This document shows positions 24,943 through 38,000 of a stretch of 64,000 nt of DNA, in pieces. Position numbers and translations under genes: made by a program. Below the pieces are notes generated by a model that made no database searches, was not told the DNA's origin, and worked only from the letters and a program-made list of their open reading frames with translations. The stretch is from NCBI RefSeq assembly GCF_018873765.1, contig NC_057921.1, positions 68,065,557 to 68,129,556 of the forward strand, read 5' to 3'. This DNA is from Telopea speciosissima (lineage: Eukaryota; Streptophyta; Magnoliopsida; Proteales; Proteaceae). The number at the start of each line of letters is the position of its first letter. Position 1 is the first letter of the stretch.

Positions 24943-27900
24943 GCAGTTTGATCAGAACCCGTCCAACACCACTAGAGGGGAGCTGAGTAAAGAGAGGAAG
25001 GCCCTGAATGATGTTTTACTGCAGGAAGAAATCTTTTGGCTACAAAAATCCAAGGTGTGTTGGCTTCATGAGGGAGAAAGAAACACTAAATTCTTCCACA
25101 CCATGGTTAATGTGCGAAGAAGAAAGCAGCGTCTCTCTAAAATTAAAAATGGCAATGGAGAGTGGGTGACAAATGAAGCGGGTATTGCTAATGAAGCTGT
25201 TAGATTTTTCTCTGAGATTTTCAAGTCTCAAGGCAACCAGCATGATGAAAGTCTGCTGCAGGATATTTCTGAAGACGATAACAGATTTCTATTGGTGTCT
25301 CCTTCCTTGGAAGAGGTTAAGAAGGCGGTTTTTGGGCTCTCTGCGGATAGTGCCCCAGGCCTTGATGGATTCACAGGCTACTTTTAGACGGCCTACTGGG
25401 AGATCATTGGCAACGATGTTTGGGAGGCGATGAAAGACTTCTTTGCAAGTGGCTACCTGCCGTGATGCTACACTTCTGCTAACTTGGTCCTTATACCCAA
25501 AAAGGACAATCCAGAGGTAATGTCTGATTTTCACCCCATTAGCTTGTGCAATTTCTCTTACAAAATAATTTCTAAAATTATTTCTATAACACTGGCATGC
25601 TTACTCCCTTCTATTATATCGGAGGAACAAAGTGCTTTCATACAGGGCAGGAATATTCATGACAACATGGCTTTGGTGCAAGAGGTCGTTCAGGACATTA
25701 ACAGGGATACCCGTGGTGGCAATGTGATTATGAAATTGGATATGGCCAAGGCATATGACTATTTAGAATGGGATTTTCTGACCCAAGTCCTGAGGAAGTT
25801 TGGTTTTGCAGAGGACTGGATTAAGTTGATCATGAAGACGGTGGAAAACTGCTGGTTCTCGGTGATTCTCGATAATGGTCCTTCAGGGTTCTTCAAATCC
25901 ACGAGGGGGGTGCAACAAGGCAATCCCTTGTCCCCCTCGCTTTTTATCATTGCGGAGGAGGTCTTAAGCAGGGGATTAAGAACTCTTTTTGTTGAAGGTA
26001 GAGCAAAATTTTTTCAACTCCCATGGGGATGCCCAGGAATCTCTCATAGTGTAAGTACCGTGGTCCTCGGGACGAGGGTTCCTCAGCCTCTTGGCGACAA
26101 GGATTGGCTTCGATGAATAACGGTGTATCGTTTCGATATATCATCATGGGGATTGGGATCATGCTTTATAAAGAAATGGAGTCACCACCTAGGGTTAGGG
26201 CCTAGGACCCAATGGGTGTAGCCCCATCCGGGGTTAGCGAAAAGGGTTACGTGATTCCATATGGTCTAGTCAGAGATTCAGGGTAAGTAGTCAGGTTACG
26301 AGGGTGGGAAGGTGTTAGGCACCCATCTCGCTCGGATAAACCGATTTTTCTACTAGATGCTGGTTTTCGAATATTCTCCCTTAATAATATATCCTATACT
26401 AACATGTAAGGGTAAGTTATAATGCACTAATCATGACAAAGAAAGAAATATCATTTACTATGTACACTAAAATGAGTTACTTTAATTGTCTATAATATGC
26501 CAAAAATAATGAGAGGGAAGGAGAAATGAAAGCGCACAGAGGGCAAAATATGTGATGTCCCATGGCTCAGGTGGAGACGGACGATCGGCTTGTCTCTCTC
26601 TTGTCAGACAGAGTAAGGACTATATGAGATGGGTTTCGCTACTCAAACTTCGGGCAGAGTAATGGCTATATAAGGGATTCTTGTTATCTGTATACAGACA
26701 GAATAACGGCTATGAAGGGGGTTTTTCGTTATCCGTACACTGACGGGATAACAATACCCAAGAGCAGAATCGCTCTATGTTTGGATGGATAATCGAAGGA
26801 TCTACCCATGTCGAAGAACTCCACTCACTCACATACTCATGAGAGAAAAACGGAGGAAAAGAGGGTGAAAAGGGGGCAAAACAAGCCTTGGAGGGTCTCC
26901 TTACCCAAGAAAAGCTTGAGAAATGAGGGAGGGGGACCCTTCTATTTATAGGGAGGGGAGACCCTCACCCTTGGCCGGATAAGCCCTCCACGGTGCCGTG
27001 GGGGACTTTTTCACGGTGCCGTGGGTGACGTCAACAGGCTAATGTCACACCCCTTCATGGCGCCGTAGAAATCAAGTACATATCCCCACGGTGCTGTGGG
27101 AAGGAGCCCACGGCACCGTGGGGGCGCAATACCACTTTTCCTTTAGCGTTTAGTAAAAGGGTCGGATAAGTCATTTAGTAAAAAAGTTTAGTAAAAGGGT
27201 CTGATAAGTCATTTTAGAGATGTTAGGGTGATTTGGTTCAGATGTAGGGACAAGAGTCATTCTTGAGAGAGATACCGATGTCTGTCCGTGTCCTGTTGTC
27301 ATCATCGTCGGGGGGTAACAAAATTCAGCGTCTACACATAGCTTATTCGCTGATGACACTATTATATTCTCGAAGGGCCTGAAGTCATCTTTAAAACAAA
27401 TAATGGGGTTCATTGTGAGATACGAGGGCTTCTCGGGGCAGCTGGTGAACAAAGATAAGAGTTGCTTTGTTATGAGTGAGAAAGTGGAGGATCACCGACA
27501 GCGTATGGTGGAAGTGGTTATAGGCTTCTCAAGGAAGAAACTCCCCATTCTATACCTTGGTGCTCCTTTATTCACAGGGCGGCTGCGTGTTAGTTTCTTT
27601 GATGCTTTCCTAGCAAAAATGCGACAAAGGGTTGCTGGTTGGAAAGGGAAGTTGTTGTCTGCAGGTGGGAGATTGATCTTACTCAAGCATGTGCTCTCCT
27701 CGATGCCAATCCACCTCATGCCAACTTTGGACTTACCCAAGACGGTAATAAAACACTTTAATAGCATTTGTGCTAATTTCTTGTGGGGTAACTCGGAGTG
27801 GGGGAAACGACACCATTGGGTAGGTTGGGAGAAGGCCTGTAAACCGATCGATGAGGGCGACTTGGGAATCCGCAGGTTGGAAGAGATGGGCCTGGTGTTG

Positions 27901-29629
27901 CGCCTAAAAGGCCTATGGAGGATTTGGTCTTGTAACTCATTATGGAGTGCTTTCTTTAAAGCTAAATTACTCAAGAACAAGCATTTCACTCTTGTAGGGG
28001 GGAGGAGGACAGGGACGATCTCGTGGAGGAGAACTTTAATGCACAAAGAAACTTTTATTGCCAAATCTAGGTGGCTTATTGAAAGAGGTAATATTAGTTT
28101 TTGGCTGGATAACTGGTTAGGATGGGATGCCCTAGTGGATTATGTAGATGGAGCGATCCACCTTGACTTAAATCTTACCATCAAGGAGGTGCTTAACACG
28201 GCGGGGGAATGGAACTAAGAGATTTTGGCAAAGATTGATTCCAACCCGGTCAGGGACAGCTTGACAGCAGGCAAGTTTGCTCTCTCTGATAAGGAGGATT
28301 GGTTGGTGTGGACTCCGGCGAGCGATGGTTTGTTGACTGCCAAATCAGTTTGGAACAAAGTTAAAACCCCTTCCCCAAAGGTTTCTTTCACCAAATGGTG
28401 CTGGAACCGTTCGATTCCCACCAAGATAGGCTTCTTTACTTGGTAGGTGTTATGTGGGGGGGTCCCTACTGATGATGCTATAATGAAGATGGGAATCCCC
28501 CTTGCATCGAAATGCATGTACTGTGGACAGACAAGAAGGGAATCAGCTTATCACTGTTTGATTGCAGGTGGAATGGCCTGGAAGGTTTGGAGTTTTTTCT
28601 CTTCCTTGTGTGACATGGAGATGGTGCTTGGGCAAGGGGTGAGAAGTAGAATTTTTTTCTGGCACAGGCACGCCAAATTCGCTAACCTTGGTGGCAGGAT
28701 CATTGGTTTACTCCCCTCATTTATCATTTGGGAATTATGGAAAGAACGCAATAATCGCAGCCATGGAAAGCGATCTCGTCCTGCCAGCAGTATCATTGAG
28801 GTAATTAGACGTTGAATCAAGGAGATTCCATATGCACCCAATTCTAAAAAACCTCCCACTTTCAAAGAATCTCTGTTACTTCAATTCTTTTACAATCCCC
28901 ACCCCCTATTATCAACAAGCTTCCAATCCCAGCTTACTGGTGCCGCCCCCTTCTCCTTAGTTATGCTCAATCTGGACGGTGTGTGTAAAGGTAATCCTGG
29001 CATAGGGGGGGAGGAGGGATTATTAGGAACACTCAGGGGGATATAATTGCCGCATTTGCTAATTTTTACGGGACATGCACCAACTCTTTGGCTGAAATTC
29101 GGGCGTTAAGAAATGGCTTAAATTTGTGTGCTAAGTTGGGCTTCATAGATTTTTATGTCAAATCGGATTCGGCAGTAACCATGTTAAGCACCACAAGAAG
29201 GAAGTGTGGGCTTTGGGAAGGTTGGTACTGGTTCCAAGACATCGTAATGCTAATGGATTCCCTTAGACCGATGATATCCTTTACGTACCGTGAGGGGAAC
29301 AGAGCGACAGATTTTTTAGCGACTTTAGCTTGTACTTCAAAGTCGGACTTGGAATTTCATGGTGACTTGCATATACCTCAGGAGTTGCGTCGAATCATAA
29401 GGGAGGATGCGCTTGGCTTCCCAGTTTTGAGAAATAGGTAGTCCTCTTTGTTGGGGTTTTTGTATAGGGGTGAGCTGCTTTACTGAGTTTTTGAGGGATA
29501 TTTGTAAATTCACGGATTGGGGTAAGGCGGGAATGTCCCCCCCCCCCTTTATTCTTTATTCATTGGGTTTGATCGTAATAAAATCCTAGGGGCCAGCCCG
29601 GGTCCCAAATAAGTTCGGGTTAACAAAAG
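24943..29629 (+). mobile_element. 5'-truncated L1-type LINE, interrupted by a solo LTR
   Basis: Non-LTR retrotransposon of the plant L1 clade. Translated pieces in order are the region before the reverse transcriptase (WLHEGERNTKFFH, 25058-25390), RT fingers and palm (LVLIPKKDNPEVMSDFHPIS, then AFIQGRNIHDN and KLDMAKAYDYLEWDF, 25484-26044), the catalytic FADDT just after the inserted LTR (27342-27370), RT thumb (27403-28218), a zinc-finger RVT region (28225-28815) and RNase H (NLDGVCKGNPG and VKSDSAVTML, 28965-29440). The 5' UTR, ORF1 and endonuclease are missing. The frame has several stops (for example after 25384, at 28216 and at 28444) as well as the LTR insertion, so it is dead. A perfect 14-bp target duplication shows a single insertion event. 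The 3' end is GTTAACAAAAG rather than a long poly(A). Confidence 0.92.
26050..27336. mobile_element. Solo LTR nested in the L1
   Basis: The 1287-bp insert begins TGTAAGTACC and ends GCGTCTACA (TG...CA) and is flanked by the 5-bp direct repeat CATAG (26045-26049 and 27337-27341), as expected for an LTR-retrotransposon integration. No internal coding region is present, so it is a solo LTR left by LTR-LTR recombination. It is younger than the L1 it interrupts. Inside are imperfect repeats of about 60 bp around RAGTAAKGRCTATATRRG (26600-26750) and several copies of the near-palindrome CACGGTGCCGTG (26985-27125). The family (gypsy or copia) cannot be decided from an LTR alone. Confidence 0.88.
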
Positions 29630-29643
29630 AAGGTACACTAGCT

Positions 29644-30190
29644 AACCCAAGGTAACCCCTTTAACATACTGGGTTCCTTGGCACAAAATAATACCAAATA
29701 TAAATAACGATCTAAAGAAGAAATTGGACTGTTGAAGAATCTGTGAGATTAATGGCCTTCAACCTAAATCGTCCTCTCATGGTCTTCTCTCACCTCCAAA
29801 TCATCTCAATGAGGGCTGCCTTCATAAATTTCATCCCGAATCGGTGAGATGGTAATATTCCAAAAATAAGACAACATTGGGAATGTGTAGTCTATATGTT
29901 AAGCAAGTGTGTGAGTGTTCCTCCTTTATAGATTATTCAATTCCCTATGCACTCCCAAAACCGTAAACTAAGGTTCCTGCCCTGCTTGGCTACTTGGATG
30001 TGGTACCTCCAAGTCAAACACTTGCTGATAATAGAGTATTGAAGATATTCTTCAATACTAGCTTTGATCATCCTTTATGCCTTCAAAAAATTAAACCTTC
30101 TAATGATAGGATTGGAATATGAATATGAATATAGATCTCCAATGATGAATATGGAATGCCAATCTTCTTTTAAATAGAGATTACTCAATC
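29644..30190. other. Intergenic gap between two LINEs
   Basis: AT-rich sequence with no recognisable gene. It continues the unique sequence interrupted by the L1 element and resembles decayed repeat DNA. Confidence 0.4.
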
Positions 30191-30199
30191 GACAAGTTT

Positions 30200-31876
30200 G
30201 ATTTTTTTTTTTGGTAAAGAAATGTATTAACGCTAGAAAACAATCCCAGATGAACCAGCAAACAAGGAAAGAAAAATACAAGGAGGAGGAGGACCCTGCC
30301 AGTACAAGTTCTGTTGAGAGGAAGCTCCCAACGAAGCTAAGGTATCCGCCGTAGCGTTAGCCTCCCTAAGAGAGTGCACAAAGGAAATATCCAAAAAATA
30401 AGAACTAAGAGCTCTGCAATCTTCCACAATATGCTTGACTCGCCAAGGAATAAAAGAGGAGACACCAGATAGAATGTGGGTGTGCAGGAGATTATCACTT
30501 TCTATGATAAGATATAAATGCCCCATTTCAACAGCAAGTTGCATCGCTCGGCGAATAGCTAAGGCTTCAGCTACCAAAGCAGAGGAGAAACCAATACCTT
30601 GAGAAAACCCGCAAATTATGGCACTAGTCTCGGATCTACAAACACCCCCAATGCCTGCAGGACCTGGGTTACCCTGACTAGATCCATCGACGTTGAACTT
30701 GACAAATGGATATTGGGGAGGAATCCAACTAACCCATCGAGTGTCTCGTCTACCTTTAGGCCTGGAAAGTTGCATGTGTTCCCTTGAATGAGCAATGGCT
30801 CACAGAATGATGTGCCGAGGATTGAAAGTCATCTATCTAAAAATAAGGTCCCAGTAGCTGTTCCAAATAAACCAGATGATACTGCAGAAAAGAGATGCCT
30901 TCAACTTGTCCTCCCTGCTAGCATCCTTGGGGAGATTTGCTGCCGCTCTAATTCCTGTTCCAATATCTTGAGATGAGAATAAGGAGATAAGCCATGTTTG
31001 TTGCCAAATTCCTTTGATGAGAGGACAGTCGAAGAACAGATGGTTTGCAGATTGGGCGTGTTCTTGACATAAAGCACACAAAGGATTCATGTTAAATCCA
31101 TGCTGGTTCAAGAGATCTGGCAGAGGGAGTTTCAGATGAAGGGTTTTCCAGAGCAGATGTTGAATTTTAGGAGCTGTGGGGAGATGCCAAAGTTTAAGCC
31201 ATATGGGATTTGGGGGGTTCAGGCTTTCCTGAATTGCTAAAAGGTATGCAGAAGCAACTGTGAAGGTGCCAGTGGAAATACCAAGCCAAACCAGCTTATC
31301 TTCCAAAGGAAAAATAGATAAAGGACTAGAGAGAATGAATAATGCTATGTCGGGTGGCCACCACTGGAAAATTAAATCTCTATTCCAGGATCTATCAAAC
31401 TGGTTTATGAAGAAGTCTATAGAGAACGGAGCAGTAGGGAGAAGGGGAAGGGGGCAATAGAGGGGGGGTGATGAGGAATCCAATAGTCCAACCAGGGATT
31501 AATAGAGCAACCGTTACCAACTTGGAAAAATGTACCTTTAACGAGAAGATCTCTGCTAGGGTAAACAGACTTCCACCCCCATGAAGACGAATTGGGGCAT
31601 TTGGCATGGAAGAAACTGGTTGAAGGGAAGTACTTTTTTCTTCATGAGTTGCACCCATTGTGATGAGGCTGATGTAAGCAGTTCCCAACCCTTCTTGGTG
31701 AGAAGGGCAGTGTTCATAGGAGAAGAAAGTTTAATATTGAGTCCACCCACTCACCTAGGCATGCAAATAGTGTTCCAAGATATAGTAGGAACTTGATTAT
31801 TAACTCCATTAGACCAATAGAAACTTCTGCTTATACTTTCCAATGTCTTCTGAACAGAGACCGAAGCTTGAAGCAA
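30200..31876 (-). mobile_element. Second 5'-truncated L1-type LINE (minus strand)
   Basis: On the minus strand the order is RT C-terminal region (SVQKTLESISRSFYW and GGLNIKLSSP, about 31870-31560), zinc-finger RVT region (WLKLWHLPTAPKIQHLLWK, with CALCQEHAQSANHLFFDCP, 31483-30833) and RNase H (VKFNVDGSSQGNPGPAGIGG, then IIESDNLLH and HSLREANATADTLA, 30775-30290). The 3' end is an A-rich tail (T run at 30202-30211 on the + strand). A 9-bp direct repeat GACAAGTTT flanks it (30191-30199 and 31877-31885). The rest of ORF2 and all of ORF1 are missing, and frame breaks separate the pieces. It differs in sequence from the L1 at 24943, so it is a different family or an older copy. Confidence 0.88.
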
Positions 31877-31885
31877 GACAAGTTT

Positions 31886-32225
31886 CATGCACTGTTGGAA
31901 TTTCCAGATTTAAACCTTCATAGTATAGATCATCATCCAATAGGAAATAATTCTGTAGAAGATTCTATGCTTCCATAATAAGAACTACTTAAAATAAGAA
32001 ACTATATGAACCAAGGTTTCCATAATTAAAATCTTGTTCCAATTAGGAAAGTGTATCTCCGTAACCGAACCCGTACTTTTCATAATAGAAACATTCCAAT
32101 TGATGTAGGGTATTGCTGAGATGGCCAATAGGAACTTCCAATAATAGAAGATGTGAAGCTTGCCTACAACATCTATGGTATGCTTGAAAAGACTAATTTC
32201 ATATATCTTAAGCATTCCTATGAAT
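31886..32225. other. AT-rich intergenic sequence
   Basis: No gene is seen. Several short motifs of the form AATAGRAACTTC and TTCCAATRATAGAA recur at low similarity, suggesting old repeat DNA. Confidence 0.35.
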
Positions 32226-32345
32226 TAGGGGTAAAACAGGGTCGGGTTGGGCTGGGTTTTTTAAAACCCTAGCCCAACCCTGAGTCCTCTTAGCTCAACC
32301 CAAGCCCAACCCAGCCCTAGGTCGGGCTGAGAATTAAATGACTGG
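32226..32345. repeat. Fragment of the GGGTTGG-rich repeat
   Basis: The block GGGTCGGGTTGGGCTGGGTT and the following ACCCTAGCCCAACCCTGAGTCC match the element at 3253-3690. It appears truncated on its right side. Confidence 0.5.
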
Positions 32346-34620
32346 ACCTACCTTAGTCTTTTTGTTTGAAAACTTCCATCGTATGGAAGCCTCGAGCAAA
32401 GGCTTTGGCTTTATTTGAAGAGGAGGAACTTGCACCAGCTATCGGTGCGGGGAGTTGGTTGTCTGCTGGATCGCCCTTTGCCGAGGGAATGGTCCCGTCT
32501 CTGATCATTATCCATATACTCCTTGGTGGAAGGTCGATCATCGCGGCAATCGGATCCCTTGGTTCTCCTTTGATTAATCGGTGCTCTTTGGTTCCCGCGA
32601 TCATTATCATTTTGAGGATCACGTCGGGTGTCGACGTAACGGTTGAGGTAGCCTCTTGGATAAGGCTTTCAATTTCGCTCTTGATATTTCTACATCGGTA
32701 TCATGAACATTACCATTGTGGAATCTGCAGAATTTATTAGAATTATGTCGACCTAGATGATTACCCATCTTGGGAGACCATTTGACAAATTTCTCATTTT
32801 GGATTTGCATAAGGATCTGGGAGCAATTGTGGGTGAGAGGAGTATATCGGTCAAATACTTTCAGTAGGCTAGAGGTGCGACGCTTGTCAGGACATTGTTT
32901 CTTCTTGTCATCCTTTCAATGTTCATGATATTCACAATCCGGCCGTTTCCTGTTAGATTTTTCTTGTGCATTCTCCTTTTTGGCATCCATGGTTTCTATG
33001 GCATTCATGTACTTTTCACAATGTATCAGAAGCTGATGATTTAAGTCTTCTAGAAGTTTTTTGCACAGGGAAAAACTAAGATCTATATCAACGATCTTGG
33101 CTATAAGCGCAGCTTTAGCAACCTAGGGATCTAGATCGTCAATCTCTAACTTCATGTAATTGAAGCGAGAGATGAAATCATGGAGAGATTCATCAGGCTT
33201 TTGTGTCAGAGGGGTAAGACTGATTGAAGTTCTCTTGTGGCTATGGCTACTTGTAAAAGTAGTGGCAAAAGCTATGCTGAGTTCCCTAAAAACATGGATT
33301 GACTTGGGCGGGAGTCTCGTGAACCATGTCATTGCTACTCCGCGAAGGGTTGTTGGAAATGCCCGACACATGATGGGATTAGAAGCTCCGCAATATGCCA
33401 TGAGAGAGTTGAATCCCTCCAAATGCTGAACGGGGTCCGTAGTTCCGTCATAGTATTCAAGAACTGGCATCTTGAATCCATTGAGGAATGGAAAAGCTGA
33501 GATATCATCAGATAACGCCGTTTTACCGGAGAAGATAGGCTTCTCGACTTCAGCTTGTACTTGAACCATTTTTCGCCTTTGGTCCTATAATTCCTTAACA
33601 TGTTTGTTAAAGTTATCTGTTGTAATTTGGTTAATGTTTGATTTCTCCGAGGGTTTCTTGGAATTTAATAATGTCGCGCCAGATGAAGCTTTTTCTTGAG
33701 CTCGTCCTCATGGATTGTGTCCAGAATCCATAGAAGAGGATTTGCTATGAATGCTGGTGGTTTGTTTTGGGCTAACGAGGCGTGGCTGAGTTTGAACTTG
33801 AGCTTGTGCTTATGCGACCACTTGAGTATTCTGATGAACAACCATGGTCAAGGTTAGAACTTGTTGTTGAAGGAGCTCGAACTGTGACTGAGTTACAGTG
33901 CCTTGAGGGTCTTGAGGAACGCTCGAGAATTGCAAAATTGATTTGTTTATCTCGATTATCTTCTAATTAAGATGTGTGTCCTCAGCTTTTTTCCCCACGA
34001 CTGGTATTGTGTGGAAGTGCCGCAGGAGTTGAAGCCTGGATGATTGGAGAAATTCGAGTGGCACTATTGGTGATAAGATGTTGATCTTATTCCTGGGAGG
34101 TTTCATGTTGATCATGTGGATCTTTTGATGTTGTCTGATGAGAAGCTCGAGTGATTACCATCTTTGGTCTTCGTGGGTTATGTCACAAATACTCTTGCCG
34201 TTTTCACAGACGGTGTCAATCTGTTGTCGCTTGTTTTTGGATTTGCTAAGGTGGATGCCTCGTAAAAGATATAGGGAATTATTGGATGAACCTGAGGTTA
34301 ATTCGTGGTAACTCCGATATTAAGTCTAAACCGAGCAATAGGCAAATAAGAGTGAAATACGGTTAGAGTAATAAATGTGAATACCTACCTTTGTTAGGTA
34401 CTGTTCCTTTTATACTTCGGATCGGTTTATGCTACGAACTAGGTGAGTGGATGGTGGTGCTGAGTTAGGTCAGTCGTCCTGACTCACGTTGGAAGAGATT
34501 AGATATCATTAATATCTCAGGCGTATTAATGATATGAGACCCACTAGGCCATCTTTGAGATGTAGGAATTTGTCTATTATCCCGCCACATGTACATGTAC
34601 ATTTTTATGTATATCAAAAA
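32346..34620 (-). mobile_element. Ty3/gypsy-like gag fossil
   Basis: Minus-strand translation around 33569-33123 gives a retrotransposon gag of the plant Ty3/gypsy type (YYDGTTDPVQHLEGF, then FPTTLRGVAMTWFTRLPP and KPDESLHDFISRF). Flanking sequence from 32350 to 33070 and from 33600 to 34240 looks like further gag and leader sequence, and 34240-34620 may be LTR-derived. No protease, reverse transcriptase or integrase was seen. The copy is broken in several places and incomplete; matching LTRs could not be delimited. Confidence 0.7.
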
Positions 34621-34963
34621 CCATATCTGAAGAATTATTACCTTCCCTTCAATAGTGTTCACTGACAGCCTTCGATGTACCCAGTTTTTCTCCCCCCCCC
34701 CCCCCTTTTAGTTTTTTTATGATGCTGAGGTACAAAGGCAGTAGCCAGCCAGCTGGTTCACTCGTTGCCTTAGTGGGCTTTAATCGGGTATGCAAGAAAG
34801 GTGGTTTCTAATTAGTCCAAGACCCCAACTCGCACCACCCAAGGGCCGAAAGGCCCAACAGCCCACGATCCAAAGATTATTATATCCTCCAAAGGAATTA
34901 GGGTACAGAATTGGCATTTTGATTTTCATTTGGCGGCCACGGCAGGATTCAGGACTCAGGACT

Positions 34964-34997
<34 letters not shown>

Positions 34998-35002
34998 CAA
35001 AG
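34621..35002 (+). promoter_or_regulatory. Probable promoter and 5' leader of TIM13
   Basis: This stretch lies between the gypsy fossil and the TIM13 start codon. It includes a C run (34694-34706), GC-richer sequence with repeated GGCCCA/GGGCTT boxes (34775-34865; TGGGCC/GGCCCA is a common element in plant housekeeping promoters) and a GA tract (34967-34995) immediately before the ATG. No transcription start can be fixed. Confidence 0.4.
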
Positions 35003-38000
35003 ATGGATGCATTTTCATCCCCTTCGAGCGGGTCGTCATCTCAACCATCAACAGAGGCTTTCATGGGCCAGTTGAAGGTTCAGCTTGCTCAGGCTCATGC
35101 GGAGGAGTTCCTTGAGGTAACCATGAGATGCATGAATTTCCCTCTCTTTACTATGAATCTTTTAAACGGCACTGAGGCTTACATACAGTCTCCACATAAT
35201 CATACGGGACTGTGTTTGCGATTTCACGCCTATCCCCACTTCTACTCCGTGTTCTATCGACTATAAGACTTAGATTTTGATGTTTGAAACTTTATTGATA
35301 TATTAAAACAGTTTTTCCTTTTCTTCTTCTTCTTCTTCTTCTCCCCCCCCCCCCCTTCTTTCCCCTTAAATTCGTTATTGTGTATTGGATAATTCAATAC
35401 TGTCCAGTCTACAACGCATCAGGGATGAATGCAGCATACAAAGTTATGGAGTTCGTTTCCTTTTTACTGTTCTTACCCATTATTCAATTGTTACCTTCAC
35501 ACATGGCCCCTTTTAATGAGACTTACAATCAATATTTGTTTGCCCTAATTGTTGTTACCATTGGAATTTAACCCGTATCATAGCAAGTTTTTTTTTTTTT
35601 TTTTGGGGGCATTTTAGTGGGGTTTTGGTTCATGTTTGGAGGTTTGTGTTATTATTACATTCGCAACCTAACCATCCCTACCGTGTATAATTTTCTCAAA
35701 GAATCAAACTACTTTGGTTGGTTTATAGTTGGTGCTGTTTTTGCAGCAACCAAATCGCTACCCAGTTGTGTGTAGTTCTGTGTCAATCTAGTATCATAGC
35801 CTATTTCAGTTTTTTTTTTTCATGATTGCACAAACAAGTCCAATCGCAACAGTGATGTTCAAAGTTGAAGTCTCAAGCTTGCGGGAGCAAGATAATTGCC
35901 ATGACTAGAGCCTCTTAGATTTTGGAGAAGTTTAGTGTTTTGACAGTAACTGTGGTGAGACAGCTTCAATCGCGAAATCAAATTAACCAAGATTAAGAGT
36001 CAAACTTTATGGAGCTAAAAAGACCAGTCTCAAACAGTTGGAGCTATGACAATTCAACCCCATCCGACTAGATACGAAGGCTGGGACTAGGGATGGGTTA
36101 TCACGCATAATATGTAAAAAATGCTGAATCCTCAATAGTTAGATTGTGTCTACATCTAGTGGACAGAGAAAAACATGGTATGAATGGATAGATGAGTTAA
36201 CATGGAGCAATTCAACAAGGCCCTTGGCACTTGATTTGGCTTACCAGTGAGTGCAGGGCCTGCAGTCCTTGGAGTCTGCTTGTCAAAGCCTTTACAAATT
36301 ATAAGTGCATTGCCTTACCAAATGCAGTTTGAAAGATGGGCAATAGACCTGTTGGTTGCGATGAGTTCTCCTGTGTTTTGTTAGCTTTGTTAACTCCGTC
36401 ACCCAACAAAGACAAGAGCCAAGCAAATAAGGGTATTTCTCAATGATTTGAATTACAAAAAAACCTGGAAGCTGAAAAAAAGAATTTCCAAGCCTACAAC
36501 TCTACAGTAGGATCAATGTCAAGTTGCAGCAGAACATCAAAATAGCAACAAATCAGAATTAGTAACTAAGAGAATAAGAACCAAACCAGCCGGCAGAATG
36601 TCACCAAACTTGGGGTGGTGGTGATGTTGAACAGGTTCTATGCTCCAAAATTCATCCAGTTCTGATGACCAAGGCTGGGATATGTAGAGGACTCGGAAAT
36701 AGAAGGTTAGTGCAGAGAGCAATCTGGCCAGTAGTTGGGGAAGCCAAGCACAATCGAGTGGACCTCTTGAGGGCCTGGGGGTCTGAAACAATCCCTGAAA
36801 TCTCACCCTGGTTGGAAGAAAGGGTGCTGAGGTTAGGGCCTTCGATTTCAGCAGCAGAAACAAGGAAGTTTGTGCAGCCACAGGTATGAGAAAGTGGATT
36901 CCTTGCCTCTGAACAGCTACAGCAACTTCATCCGTTGATATAATTATCTTCTGGGTCCTCACAGTTGTAGCAGCAGCACACAATCGCAGTCACAAAGTAG
37001 CAGCAGAGGTGTAGCTCGATTGGGGGTGAAGGACACAATGAAGAAGAAAGAAAAAAGAAGATAGAAGGAGGGGGGGGGGGATAGGGTTTCGGCTCTCTCA
37101 GCCCTTCATCCTCTGACCAGGACACATTTTTTACATAAAAGCAACATTCATTCAACTTCATCAATCATGGGGATGCCTCTATGGGCAGTACAAATAAATA
37201 GACTCGAAGGATGAGTCAAAAAATAGAAAGAGATAAAATAGCAGGTCTCTTATAAGGCTGAGACTTGCATTACAAGTAATAAAACTGAAATTGAAAGTGG
37301 CTGAAATAGAAATTCTAACTTGGCTAAGTTACTTAAAACCAAAATAAAACTAATATTGAATCTTCAAGTATTCTAGAAGTCTTCAAGATGCTGCAGCCGA
37401 TTCTAATATCTTGTGATCCCCACCTTTAAAATCAATTCCATGGGCCCAGCTGAGAACTTAAAAGAACTTAAGAAGAATTGACAAAACTGCCCCCACGCAT
37501 AGGAAAAATTGAATCTTCTAATCAAGTCTTCATGTAATCTGGTCTTGGGCCCCACAGAATCTCCTAGTAATATTCCCACCAAGGCAAATATGGGGCTTTG
37601 ACACTGTTCACGTGAATAGTGTTTTGGTCTTTTCTTCTTCATGTTTTGACCTACATCAGCCCATAGTTGTCAAGGCGTCACCTAGGCGTCCAGGCGCCTT
37701 GGTCACCTTGTTGGTGTCGCTTGATTTTGAATTCCCAATTACAACTGGGTTACATCAAGGATCAGCTTTAAACCATGATTTGTTTGCGCTTATCATGAAT
37801 GATTTAACCAGAGACATTCAAGATGAGGTTCCTTGATGTATGCTTTTTGCTAATGATATTGTTTTGGTGGATGAAACAAACAAAAAACAAAAAGGGATTA
37901 ACGCTAAGTTGGAGTTATGGAGATCTGCCTTGGAACTAAAATTTTTTAAGATAAGTAGAATGAAGACGAAGTGTATAGTGTGTAACATTAGTTACACTAG

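Noticed and set aside
34967-34995. Open frame starting upstream of TIM13 (34790-35266)
   Set aside because: It merely reads through the GA tract and TIM13 exon 1 into the intron; the TIM13 Met at 35003 matches the family N-terminus.
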